A stretch of DNA of 64,000 bases from Sinomicrobium kalidii (lineage in GTDB: Bacteria > Bacteroidota > Bacteroidia > Flavobacteriales > Flavobacteriaceae): positions 4,942,501 to 5,006,500 of the forward strand of contig NZ_CP089211.1 of assembly GCF_021183825.1 (NCBI RefSeq), given 5' to 3'. Positions within the stretch are counted from its first letter, which is position 1. Each line of letters begins with the position of its first letter. Position numbers and translations under genes: made by a program. The notes beneath the pieces are model-generated. The model did not search any database, was not told the DNA's origin, and saw nothing but the letters and a program-made list of their open reading frames with translations. Below, one piece after another: positions 27,245 to 35,962 of the stretch.

Positions 27245-27356
27245 ACCTCAGGACTTATGACGTAGGACTACCAGTCCGCCACCCTGGTTTTCAGTTGATC
27301 TTTTACAGCTGTATTTAAAGTCATATGTCGTACGTCCTGAAGTCCTACGTCTTAGC
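27245..27356. repeat. Inverted microrepeats of the GTCCTACGTC type
   Basis: The galM-GH88 gap contains GACGTAGGACT near 27260 and its exact complement AGTCCTACGTC near 27340. Each arm is extended by variants of GTCCTGA / TCAGGAC. The arrangement could form a hairpin between the two genes. Short-unit arrays of other sequences occur in other gaps of this PUL. Confidence 0.55.
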
Positions 27357-27380
27357 GAACCACAGGCTTTTCACTCAGCA

Positions 27381-28559
27381 TTACAATCCTTTTTCCTTTA
27401 AACGGCAAAGTGCTTCGATATAATAGTAATCCGCATAGTTTATGGGGACGTCGATTTCATTTCCATGGGGAATACTACCCACATTGTGCATTAAAACAAA
27501 ATGCCCGTTTTCTCCCGGTTCTGCCGTGTAGGCGCTGCTTGCCAGCGAATCGAGAATATGCACTGCATGTTTCAGGTATTTACCGTCGGTATAATTGCTC
27601 AGCTCCAGAAAGGCAGATGCAATAATGGCCCCGGAAGATGCATCTCTCGGTTCATCCGGAATGTCCGGGGCGTTAAAATCCCAGTACGGCACACCGTCTT
27701 CCGGGTAGTTCGGATGATTTAAAATAAAGTTTGCGATTTTTTCGGCAAGATCGAGATATTTTTTGTCTTTTGTATAGCGGTAACACATGGTATAGGCATA
27801 CAAACCCCAGGCCTGTCCCCGCGACCAGGCGCTTTCATCGGCATGGCCCTGAGCGGTAACCTTACTGGAAACAGCCCCTGTTTCGGGATCGTAATCCAGT
27901 ACATGGTAGGAACTCCCGTCGGCCCTGAAATGGTTTTTCATAGTGGTGTCTGCATGAGTTACCGCGATTTTCCTGTATATATTTTCTCCGGTTATTTCCG
28001 ATACTTCAAACAATATTTCAAGGTTCATCAGGTTATCCACGATCACCGGGAATTTCCAGCCCCGTTTGCTCTGCCAGTTGTCAATGACATCCCAGCTCTG
28101 AATACATCCTACATTTTTGTTAAACCGCGTGATCAGGGAATTGGCCGCATCGATCAGGACCTGCTTGTATTTTTCCTCTCCGGTCATCCTATAGGCCTTT
28201 CCGAACGAATTGTTAAAAATGAAACCGAGGTCGTGGTCATTGGTCAGGTCCTTGTGATGGATGTACAGATTTTGTGCAGCGATGGCCGCTTCTTTCCATT
28301 TGGCGTCCCCTGTTCTTTCGTATTGCATCCAACAGGTGCCCGGCCAGAATCCTTCTGTCCAGTCATAGGGTTGCCTTGTCCATATGTTTTCGCCTTTCTT
28401 GTTAATACTTCTGGGGATCTTTTTTTCCTTGAGCGCCAGTGCACGCAATCCGGCCAGTTGTCGCTCACTTTTTTTTAATCTCGTTTCACTGGTTTTAGGT
28501 GATTTGCAGCTTATGGCAATCAGGGCAAATAGTAAGACCGTTGACTTGATAATTTTCAT
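27381..28559 (-). CDS. GH88 unsaturated glucuronyl hydrolase, lipoprotein
   Basis: The 392-residue protein has a lipoprotein signal (FALIAISCKSP). It has the alpha/alpha-barrel of GH88: IWTRQPYDWTEGFWPGTCWMQYE, the acidic block TNDHDLGFIFNNSFGKAY (first catalytic-type Asp), IVDNLMNLEILFEVS (second Asp), and HADESAWSRGQAWGLYAYTM. GH88 enzymes remove the 4,5-unsaturated uronic acid left at the non-reducing end of oligosaccharides by a polysaccharide lyase, by hydration of the double bond. It therefore fits downstream of the two lyases of this locus. It lies 108 bp after the lyase gene on the same strand. Confidence 0.93.
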   Translation of the reverse strand: MKIIKSTVLLFALIAISCKSPKTSETRLKKSERQLAGLRALALKEKKIPRSINKKGENIWTRQPYDWTEGFWPGTCWMQYERTGDAKWKEAAIAAQNLYIHHKDLTNDHDLGFIFNNSFGKAYRMTGEEKYKQVLIDAANSLITRFNKNVGCIQSWDVIDNWQSKRGWKFPVIVDNLMNLEILFEVSEITGENIYRKIAVTHADTTMKNHFRADGSSYHVLDYDPETGAVSSKVTAQGHADESAWSRGQAWGLYAYTMCYRYTKDKKYLDLAEKIANFILNHPNYPEDGVPYWDFNAPDIPDEPRDASSGAIIASAFLELSNYTDGKYLKHAVHILDSLASSAYTAEPGENGHFVLMHNVGSIPHGNEIDVPINYADYYYIEALCRLKEKGL

Positions 28560-28667
28560 TATGGATTGTATTTGGTGTTTATCGTTTACGTTATTCTGGT
28601 TTTACGCTGTTTTCAAATGATTTTTCCGGGAAAGAAGGCTCCATGATGTGCCGTAAATGCTCCGGGA

Positions 28668-31600
28668 TTACCGTTTCAGGATTTTTCGGGTCACTACTTT
28701 TCCGCGGTCATCCGTGATCTGTATGAGGTATATGCCGGGTTTCATGCTTTGCAGATCTAATGTCAGCCTGTTATCACCCGCAGAAAAATTATGGACCTTG
28801 TCGGACAGGCAGGCCCCGGAATTGGTAAACAGCCTGACCCTTACATTTTCGGTTTCCTTTCGCCTGCTTTGCAGGGTAATATTCCCGGCAGAGGGATTCG
28901 GGTAAACAATAAAATCGTTTTCTGTTGTTTCGAATGAAATGGTCTTTGCGTTCATGCCGGAAGGGGAGGTTCCCGATGACATGACCTTGAATACGAATTT
29001 GTTTATCCTGTAACTTCCGGAAGAACTCGTATTGAAAACAGAGGCCAGGTCAAAATCTGTCTGGCCGCCCGGAATGGTGATATCGAGAGTTGAAACATCG
29101 ACAAATCCCGAGGAGAGAATGACATCTGCCGAAGATTGACTTCCTCCAAAAGAAATGCTTTTCGAAGTGTCGTTCCTGTTTACGATCATTCCCGTTTCTT
29201 CCCCGCCTACGAACTTTAGCCCGACTTTTAATAGCTGCAGGGCCGTTGAGTCCGGAAGATCAGAACAGTCAAACCCTATACGATAGCCTTCGTTGGGGTC
29301 TATACCGTTACCGGGGCCTCCGCGAATGCCCAGCTCTCCTGTTGAGCTCCTGTCGATCCCGGCATTGGTCAATAAGGCTCCGTAATCACTTCCTCCGCTG
29401 GTGCTGGTTGTACCCATGCCGTGCCAGCGGAAAAAGAATTTTTTATGGAAAACACGGTCCACATCGGTCGTTCCGTAAACCGTCCAGGCATAATCGGTAG
29501 AAAGCCCCCCGATACTGACATTTCCCTGGTCATCCACATGAAATTCGGAGGTATCGTAATACAGCGCGTTTGCTTCCCGGCCTGTATTCGGTTCCGGGAG
29601 CTCGAGGAGAATGTTGTTTACCGGTTCTACGGTAGAAGGAGGTACCCCGGCACCGTCTTTTAAGGTCACGGTAAAAGTAACGTTCTCATGGGCTGGGATG
29701 GTAGCTTCAAACCCTACCATTACAGTGCCCGGGTTCTTTCTTTCGTATGTGGCCGAAGGAAAATAATCGACAGGGTCGGTAGAGCGGTTGGCGACCATGG
29801 TGAAAGTGACCGACGGATTGGAGGAAACGACCTCCAGTATTACGGTTTTACCGCCTTGTGTCAATTTTAGCTTGGAAGGGCTCAGGGAGTCGACGAGGGC
29901 CGTGGTGACCATATTCCAGTAAATATCCATGGACTGCCCTTTATTATTGATAAAATCCTTGATTTCGAGGTACGATTCATCCACGAGATAGATGCTTCTG
30001 TGAATGGCATCAAGGTTGTTGTTCAGATCGATCAGGTTCTTTAAATGTACCCTGGCGCCTCTTTTTGCGGGAGTATCGTAGATCTGGCCAATAGTGGCAT
30101 AGCCGTCAACCTTGTGATGTTGCCATTCACTTTCTGAAGATTTTTTAATGGAAATGGTATTGTGATTCAGGTTGCTCACCCTGAAAATATCCCATCGGGA
30201 GGAAGTCTGTGAAAAATCGTTCGTACTTCCGGGTGGCGATATCCCGGCCTTTACGGCTTCGTAATCATATTTTCCGAAATCCATTCCCCAGCGTAGCCCC
30301 TGGGAATCATATACAAAAGAACCTCCGTCCATCTGGGCATGGCTGTAGGTCGGGGTACCGCCCTTAACGCCCATGTATTTTCCGTTGGAACCCTGCCAGT
30401 CCGTCCTTACCAGGACAACGGGCTGGTCTCCGTAACCGTTCCATATTTCTGATTGGGGAGGGGCCAGGTTATCCAGACCGATGTCCTTCCCGTAAATGAG
30501 TGTTATGGGTAAAAACCGGGAATCATCTGAAAAATCACTGGCGTATCTTCCGTTCTGCATCAATTCCTTTTCTACGGTCAGCAGGGAAGGGTTCCCGGCC
30601 TTACGGGCCATCCACAGGGTTGCGGGGAGGGGGACCCGTTTTTCGGTACAATCGCTGTAATTAAAGTATAGGGAACTTGTCCCGGTAACGTATTGCATGT
30701 ATTCCGCAGATTCCAGAAACCCGGGCGTATAGGTCAGCCTGTTGGTGCCTTCGTGGTTCTGGCCGTAAATTCCTTCGAGGGCAGACAGTAACAGAACTTC
30801 ATAAGTGGTTCCGTAAGACCAGTACATGGCTCCTTCCTGGTAGTTCCCGTTGGCGTAGGTTGCCATGGAATTTGTGTTTTTTGCGAGGATATTCTTAAAG
30901 ACATACTTGGCCTCTTCGTCCATCTGTGCCGTACCATCCTTGTATATGGCCAGTGCCCCGTAGGCCAGCCCGCCGATCCCCACCTGGTTCCAGTTGGAGG
31001 TTTTGTCCCAGAACGGTTTGTTTTTCTCGGGCAGAAGCGCATAATTCAATATGGCTTCGCGCGCATTTTGCCTTGTCGATGACGCAAGGTCGTGGTACAG
31101 CCAGTCATAGCCAAGGGCTACGGCAAAACACATTTCGGCCGTATCGAGGGTGTAATTTACCCAGTCGGGAAAATCGCAGACCGTGTTTATGACTTCCTCG
31201 GCTTTGTTCAGGTATGACGTCTGGTTTGTCATCCTGTAGGCATAGGCGAGGTAAAAGATCTGCTTTATGGCTGTTCTGGATGTCTGTAACATCCTGGTGG
31301 TATTGGGATATACCAAGGGACCTTCCTGTACAAAGGAGTCGGCCTGTTCGAGGATATAGGAGTGAACCGTATTGAATTCGCCGGACTGGTTTACCAGTGT
31401 CTGGATCGCAGTTTCTTCTCCCTGTTTCAACAGGAGTCTCGGGTGTAATGTATTTTCAACTTTTGCGGGATTTAAAATATTGGTCCGTACTTTCAGTTCA
31501 ACCTGTGTAATCCTGAAACCACTCGGAATTTCCGGGTCGCTGAACAGGGAGACCATGGCCTCGTTGACTTCCCCGCCCGACAAGTACAGATTGAACGAGG

Positions 31601-32207
31601 AAACATCGATATCCCCCGAACCGCCGCTGAGTTCGTAGTCCACACCGGGAGTTCCGGGATTTCCGAAAGTAAATCTTTTTAAAGGGTTCAGCCGGCTTAC
31701 GATAACCCCGGTCTCATCGGTTGCGGATAAGTGGGCTACGGAGATACTGGTGATCTGAACAGCTGCGGTAGGCTTCAGGTTGGTCAGGTCCAGCCCGAAA
31801 TAAAAGCCTTCACCCGAATCGATGCCATTGCCTATACCTCCCCGAACACCCAATATTCCGCTGGAGGCCCTGTCTATACCACCGGGAGAGGTCATTGCTC
31901 CGTAATTGTTCCCTTCGGTGGTGTTTACGCTGCCCATGCCCCCGAAGGTGATGTCGAACGTCTTGTCCAGGGCCCCCGACTGGGTAACTTCTGTTGCCGT
32001 AACATCCCAGTCGTCATAACTGTTGCTGTTGTAATAGGTCACGGTGCCGGAAGCATCTATTTGCAGTGTGGATGCATCCGTATACCTGCTGTTTCCCTCA
32101 GACCCGCCGGGAAGGGGATCGAGGGTGATCGTATTCTTCTGGGCATAACCGACACCTGCGAGCAGAGAAAAAAAAATCGCAGGGATCAGAACATCATTTT
32201 TTTTCAT
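28668..32207 (-). CDS. Heparinase II/III-like polysaccharide lyase with flanking repeat domains and T9SS tail
   Basis: The 1179-residue protein is built as: signal peptide (1-22); repeat domain copy 1 (about 25-240); alpha/alpha-toroid lyase domain from LHPRLLL at about 255 (NWNQVGIGGLAYG, YWSYGTTYEVLLLSALEG); heparinase II/III beta-sheet domain (SHAQMDGGSFVYDSQGLRWGMDFG and LNHNTI); repeat domain copy 2 (about 867-1076); and a T9SS type-A sorting domain (about 1100-1179, FIVYPNPSAGNITL to KILKR). It should be secreted or surface-anchored through T9SS. There it would cleave a uronate-containing polysaccharide by beta-elimination. The exact PL family and substrate cannot be settled by eye. Confidence 0.88.
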   Translation of the reverse strand: MKKNDVLIPAIFFSLLAGVGYAQKNTITLDPLPGGSEGNSRYTDASTLQIDASGTVTYYNSNSYDDWDVTATEVTQSGALDKTFDITFGGMGSVNTTEGNNYGAMTSPGGIDRASSGILGVRGGIGNGIDSGEGFYFGLDLTNLKPTAAVQITSISVAHLSATDETGVIVSRLNPLKRFTFGNPGTPGVDYELSGGSGDIDVSSFNLYLSGGEVNEAMVSLFSDPEIPSGFRITQVELKVRTNILNPAKVENTLHPRLLLKQGEETAIQTLVNQSGEFNTVHSYILEQADSFVQEGPLVYPNTTRMLQTSRTAIKQIFYLAYAYRMTNQTSYLNKAEEVINTVCDFPDWVNYTLDTAEMCFAVALGYDWLYHDLASSTRQNAREAILNYALLPEKNKPFWDKTSNWNQVGIGGLAYGALAIYKDGTAQMDEEAKYVFKNILAKNTNSMATYANGNYQEGAMYWSYGTTYEVLLLSALEGIYGQNHEGTNRLTYTPGFLESAEYMQYVTGTSSLYFNYSDCTEKRVPLPATLWMARKAGNPSLLTVEKELMQNGRYASDFSDDSRFLPITLIYGKDIGLDNLAPPQSEIWNGYGDQPVVLVRTDWQGSNGKYMGVKGGTPTYSHAQMDGGSFVYDSQGLRWGMDFGKYDYEAVKAGISPPGSTNDFSQTSSRWDIFRVSNLNHNTISIKKSSESEWQHHKVDGYATIGQIYDTPAKRGARVHLKNLIDLNNNLDAIHRSIYLVDESYLEIKDFINNKGQSMDIYWNMVTTALVDSLSPSKLKLTQGGKTVILEVVSSNPSVTFTMVANRSTDPVDYFPSATYERKNPGTVMVGFEATIPAHENVTFTVTLKDGAGVPPSTVEPVNNILLELPEPNTGREANALYYDTSEFHVDDQGNVSIGGLSTDYAWTVYGTTDVDRVFHKKFFFRWHGMGTTSTSGGSDYGALLTNAGIDRSSTGELGIRGGPGNGIDPNEGYRIGFDCSDLPDSTALQLLKVGLKFVGGEETGMIVNRNDTSKSISFGGSQSSADVILSSGFVDVSTLDITIPGGQTDFDLASVFNTSSSGSYRINKFVFKVMSSGTSPSGMNAKTISFETTENDFIVYPNPSAGNITLQSRRKETENVRVRLFTNSGACLSDKVHNFSAGDNRLTLDLQSMKPGIYLIQITDDRGKVVTRKILKR

Positions 32208-32255
32208 GGTTTTGGTTGGTTTTACATTAGAACATGTTTAAAAAGAATCTATCCC

Positions 32256-32285
32256 GATAATCCCGATAATTATTGGGATCGGGAG
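32256..32285. repeat. CCCGATAAT palindrome cluster
   Basis: Two overlapping copies of the CCCGATAA-type palindrome (CCCGATAATCCCGATAATTATTGGGATCGGG, read in parts) lie between the lyase and the sulfatase genes. They are related to the palindromes at 8366 and 24060. Confidence 0.65.
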
Positions 32286-32407
32286 GCTAAAAAAATGCCT
32301 TTTTGTTGCCGGCGTGCCACCTGGCTCCTTCACTAAAAACAACCAGTGGCTGTTTTAGCTCACGAAACTTCTTATTTATATAAAGGTGTTCGTGAATCTT
32401 CGATTTC

Positions 32408-33922
32408 TTAACGTTCGGTCCTGTATTTCTTCAGGTTTTTATCCAAAAGCCTTTCCAGGTTTTGTGATATGGAATCGAATTTTTTAGATTTTGCGAGATT
32501 GGTAAGGTCTATCCTTCCTTCGGAGTGATCGTATAATTCTTTATCTAAAATGATCTCCGGGTTCTTATAGGATTGCCACCGGGTAAAACGATAGCGGCCA
32601 TCGGTGATCGAATATCCCATGATTTCCCGTTTGGTTTCGTCGTTTTGTAAACACTTCCCTCTCGGGTATTGGCTCATCGCCACTTTTTTGACACTGCGTT
32701 TCGGATCTGTCAGAACGGGGACCAGACTTTCGCCCTGAAGGTGGCCGGGCTGTTCTATTCCGGATAATTCGCATAAAGTAGGGTAGACATCTACCAATTC
32801 GGCTAAAGACCGGGTTTTTTCCCCTTTTGAAAAGCCCGGGGCACTTATGATCAAAGGGGCCCGGGTATCCAGTTCGGCATTGGAATGTTTGGCCCACATG
32901 CCGTATTCGCCCAGTTTCCAGCCGTGGTCTCCCCAGAGTACTACAATGGTGTTTTCCCTTAAGCCCAATTCGTCAAGAGCGTCCAGCAGCCTGCCGACCT
33001 GGGCATCGATCATGCTTACGGCAGCGTAATACCCGTGGATGAGGTTACGGCTGAGATCGTCCGGGAGATAGCCTTCCTTTTTATACCTGTCTATTCCGTA
33101 ATATTTCTTTAATTCGCCGGACCAGCGGACAAAGGCGTATTTAGAAACACCTTCGGGATCTTTTCTTTCCGGGATCTTTATATGGTCGGGATCATATAGG
33201 TCCCAATATTTCTTTGGGGCTACAAACGGTAAATGCGGGTTTTTAAACCCTACGGCCATAAAAAAGGGCTTGTCTTTCAGTTTGCGCATACGTTCTATGG
33301 CGATCCGTGCAATAACAGCATCGGTCATCTGTGCCTCGGGAGTGTCAGAGCTGTAATAAGGAAGGAGTTTGCCGTGTAATTTCGGAAAGTCCGATTCCAG
33401 TGATGTAGTGTCACCGCGTGTCATGTTCTTTAAGTTTCTGATCTCTTTTTTATAATTCCACGAAGGCACGGACCACGATAACGCATCGTCTTTATTGCCA
33501 TGCCCGGCGTGGTATATTTTTCCGACGGCTTCAGAAGTATAGCCATTGTTCCTGAATTGCTGCGGCAGGGTCACGACATCCGGGACCGTAGTCCTGAAAA
33601 AGGTGCCCAGGTCGTAAATATTCATGGCGTCGGGGCGCAGCCCTGTCATGATACTGTTTCTCGACGGGGCACAAACGGCCTGCTGACAGTACGCATTTTC
33701 GAAAAGCATTCCCTGCCGGGCCAGTTTATCGATATTGGGCGTCTTCATGTATGTTGCGCCATAACAACCCAGTTCCGGCCGCAGGTCGTCAACGGCGATG
33801 AACAATATGTTTTTTTTGACAGTTCCGTGATTTTGCTGTGCTTTCAGACATGTGGTAAAGCACAGGGCGATAACAATCAACGTGTACCATCCGAAAGAAT
33901 GAATCGTTTCCGGTTTCATCAT
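32408..33922 (-). CDS. Family S1 sulfatase, iduronate-2-sulfatase-like
   Basis: The 504-residue exported protein (signal peptide to about residue 29) has NILFIAVDDLRPELGCYGA with metal-binding Asp pairs. The formylglycine motif C84-A-P-S-R sits in QQAVCAPSRNSIMTGLRP, and GKIYHAGH and LWGDHGWKLGEYGMWAKHSN follow. VDDLRPELGCYG and DHGWKLGE are typical of the iduronate-2-sulfatase-like branch of S1 enzymes. The Cys is converted to formylglycine by a maturase not present in this window. It is the first gene of the minus-strand half of the PUL, transcribed from the divergent promoter region. Confidence 0.93.
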   Translation of the reverse strand: MMKPETIHSFGWYTLIVIALCFTTCLKAQQNHGTVKKNILFIAVDDLRPELGCYGATYMKTPNIDKLARQGMLFENAYCQQAVCAPSRNSIMTGLRPDAMNIYDLGTFFRTTVPDVVTLPQQFRNNGYTSEAVGKIYHAGHGNKDDALSWSVPSWNYKKEIRNLKNMTRGDTTSLESDFPKLHGKLLPYYSSDTPEAQMTDAVIARIAIERMRKLKDKPFFMAVGFKNPHLPFVAPKKYWDLYDPDHIKIPERKDPEGVSKYAFVRWSGELKKYYGIDRYKKEGYLPDDLSRNLIHGYYAAVSMIDAQVGRLLDALDELGLRENTIVVLWGDHGWKLGEYGMWAKHSNAELDTRAPLIISAPGFSKGEKTRSLAELVDVYPTLCELSGIEQPGHLQGESLVPVLTDPKRSVKKVAMSQYPRGKCLQNDETKREIMGYSITDGRYRFTRWQSYKNPEIILDKELYDHSEGRIDLTNLAKSKKFDSISQNLERLLDKNLKKYRTER

Positions 33923-33994
33923 TATAAATTTTTAACAGGGAACAAAGTGCCTGGTTTACGGTTTACAATGTAAAATGATTTTAGCGCTTACAGG

Positions 33995-34013
33995 GGGGGA
34001 TAATCGTCTAAAT
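33995..34013 (-). promoter_or_regulatory. 19-bp box of the minus-strand PUL promoter
   Basis: Read toward the sulfatase gene, the box is ATTTAGACGATTATCCCCC. It is followed by CCTG, 18 nt, then TACATTG (close to the -7 consensus) and, after about 40 nt, the start codon at 33922. The same 19 bp occur at 34123-34141 in the opposite orientation. It is a candidate binding site for the HTCS protein. Confidence 0.7.
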
Positions 34014-34122
34014 ACAAGGTGTAAAATGTCTGTTTTCAGAGTTGTAATTTTCCTGATAAAGAAGGCCTACAGACCTTTATTCCGGGCAGAACAGCCGGGC
34101 TTGTATTCAAAATACCCCCTCG

Positions 34123-34171
34123 ATTTAGACGATTATCCCCCTTTGATAAAATTTGATTTTTTTAATATTTG
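34123..34171 (+). promoter_or_regulatory. 19-bp box and promoter of the plus-strand PUL genes
   Basis: ATTTAGACGATTATCCCCC (34123-34141) directly abuts TTTG (34142-34145). TAATATTTG follows 17 nt later (34163-34171), so an activator bound to the box would touch polymerase at the -33 element. The start codon of the first plus-strand gene is at 34233. The box is identical to the one serving the divergent sulfatase gene. Confidence 0.75.
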
Positions 34172-34232
34172 TGAATAATTCGATTTCACTGTTAACACCA
34201 AGCCAAAATAATATCCTTTTAACTAACAAATT

Positions 34233-35834
34233 ATGAAAAACAGAAAGTTATTGCTACCGCTTTTTTATTTTCTGATAATAACCGCCTGTGAGGATTCCTC
34301 CCTTAAATCGGACTTAGGGGACATCGGGAATCCTGCAGACCTGAACTACGTCAGTATTGCGGATGCCAGAGAAAGTAAAAACATAACTACATCAGCTCCT
34401 ACGGTTCAGACCGGGGGACTTATTCCCGAATTCGAACTGGTAAGCATAAGGAAAGAAGACGGTACACTGCTGGACGAATCCTATTTGCAATATGTCAGCA
34501 TCGGTAAAAGTACCTCCGTTGAAATGGAGGTGGACCCCGAAGAGGGAAAAGTGGACGAAAACGGGAACCCCCTGGAATCGGTCAGTGCTACGGACTCGGC
34601 CGATAACGGTATTATTTTCATAGCCGCAGGACATAATTTTACGGTGGGCGATTATTATTTTACCATCAAAGTGAGCACGGAAGCTGACGGAGTGGAATAT
34701 ACAACGACATTCGAAGATGCTTTTCACCTTCATATAGCACCGCTTTTACCAGGCAATTTGATATACTCTCCCAAAAACCAGAACCTGGTCTATGGCGACC
34801 CGGAAAGCAGGACAAGCGAGCCCCTCCTTCCCAATGCCAATCCCGATGTTACTTTCGAACTGGAGACCCATTCGGATAAACTGACCATCGACGGTGAAAC
34901 AGGGGTGATCTCAATCGCTCCCGATTATATGTATTCTGAATACGATACATTATCTCCGGCCGTGAGAGTTGTGAGCAATATAAGCGAGGAGGTTACGGTA
35001 TTTGAAGACAAAATAATAACGATCATTACGGATACGCCCGAAGAGATGCCCGTTGAGACCATTTATATGCATTATCCCACGTTAAACACCTCGGGGTCAT
35101 TCCCGACCGGAGGTGACGGGTTTGCGGTCCAGGTGGATATTCCCGGGAACGGGCAGGATATCTGGGGCGTTGTAGACAACAGTGCCGGGAAATTTCTGGA
35201 AGCTCCCGAAGAAAGGCCGGAGGAGAATACATCCCAGACGGTCCTCGAAACCCAGACTTTTGACAGTGGAGTAACACATCCGACCGCTTCATGGATGGTT
35301 ACCAAGACACAGGACCTGACCGTATTCCAGTACGGCTACGAACTTTCCTTTAACTATTATTATCAACCGGCCTACCAGACCTATATGGAAGACGGTCGGA
35401 CACCTACGGACCTCGAAGTGTATATTTCAACCGACTATACGGGAGGGGATATCCAGGATGCCGAGGGGAACTGGCTGAACGGTACCTGGACCAGGGTGAA
35501 TGAAAGTATAAGATGCAGAAGATCGGAAGGTGTCACCAACGGCAAATCCTCCGGCCCGCCCTGGGGCCCCGAATTTATGGGTACTCCGTATCCCGGGAAC
35601 CAGGAAGGCCCTGATCCGGACGGACGAAAAACACCCGGAACGAGTTTCTACGGCAAATGGGTGAAATGTTCTTACGATATCCCGCCGGAACTCATTTCCC
35701 GAAATTTTACGGTGGCCTTTAAGGTAGCCTCCTATTTTGAAGGAGAGTTGCTGAACAACTCAACAGTACCGGGACGTGGAGGAACGTACTTCCTTTCCGA
35801 CTTTAATTACCGGGCGGATGAACTGACCGACTGA
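34233..35834 (+). CDS. PUL surface lipoprotein, probable glycan-binding protein
   Basis: The 533-residue protein has a lipoprotein signal (FLIITACEDSS). N-terminal beta-domains run to about residue 270 (PTVQTGGLIPEFELVSIRKEDG, GVISIAPDYMYSEYDTLSPAVRV). A C-terminal jelly-roll-like half follows, with SWMVTKTQDLTVFQYGYELSFNYYYQ and FTVAFKVASYFEGE. No enzymatic motif is visible. Position, first in the plus-strand operon just before SusC/SusD, and export to the outer membrane fit a surface glycan-binding protein. I infer this role and do not recognise the family with certainty. Confidence 0.75.
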   Translation: MKNRKLLLPLFYFLIITACEDSSLKSDLGDIGNPADLNYVSIADARESKNITTSAPTVQTGGLIPEFELVSIRKEDGTLLDESYLQYVSIGKSTSVEMEVDPEEGKVDENGNPLESVSATDSADNGIIFIAAGHNFTVGDYYFTIKVSTEADGVEYTTTFEDAFHLHIAPLLPGNLIYSPKNQNLVYGDPESRTSEPLLPNANPDVTFELETHSDKLTIDGETGVISIAPDYMYSEYDTLSPAVRVVSNISEEVTVFEDKIITIITDTPEEMPVETIYMHYPTLNTSGSFPTGGDGFAVQVDIPGNGQDIWGVVDNSAGKFLEAPEERPEENTSQTVLETQTFDSGVTHPTASWMVTKTQDLTVFQYGYELSFNYYYQPAYQTYMEDGRTPTDLEVYISTDYTGGDIQDAEGNWLNGTWTRVNESIRCRRSEGVTNGKSSGPPWGPEFMGTPYPGNQEGPDPDGRKTPGTSFYGKWVKCSYDIPPELISRNFTVAFKVASYFEGELLNNSTVPGRGGTYFLSDFNYRADELTD

Positions 35835-35917
35835 TAATGTGTCCGATATTTTTATAAACAAACCAGGAAACGATGAAATAGTCGGAAGTCAGAAGTTCGG
35901 AGCCGGAAGTGAATATA

Positions 35918-35950
35918 CTTCGGACACCGGACTTCGGACTTCGGACCTCA
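35918..35950 (+). repeat. GGACTTC microrepeats before susC
   Basis: CGGACTTCGGACTTCGGAC and variants form a short 7-8-nt array in the gap between the surface lipoprotein and SusC genes. It ends 13 bp before the SusC start codon at 35963. Unlike a hairpin, it is a direct repeat. Confidence 0.6.
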
Positions 35951-35962
35951 AAAACAAACACT

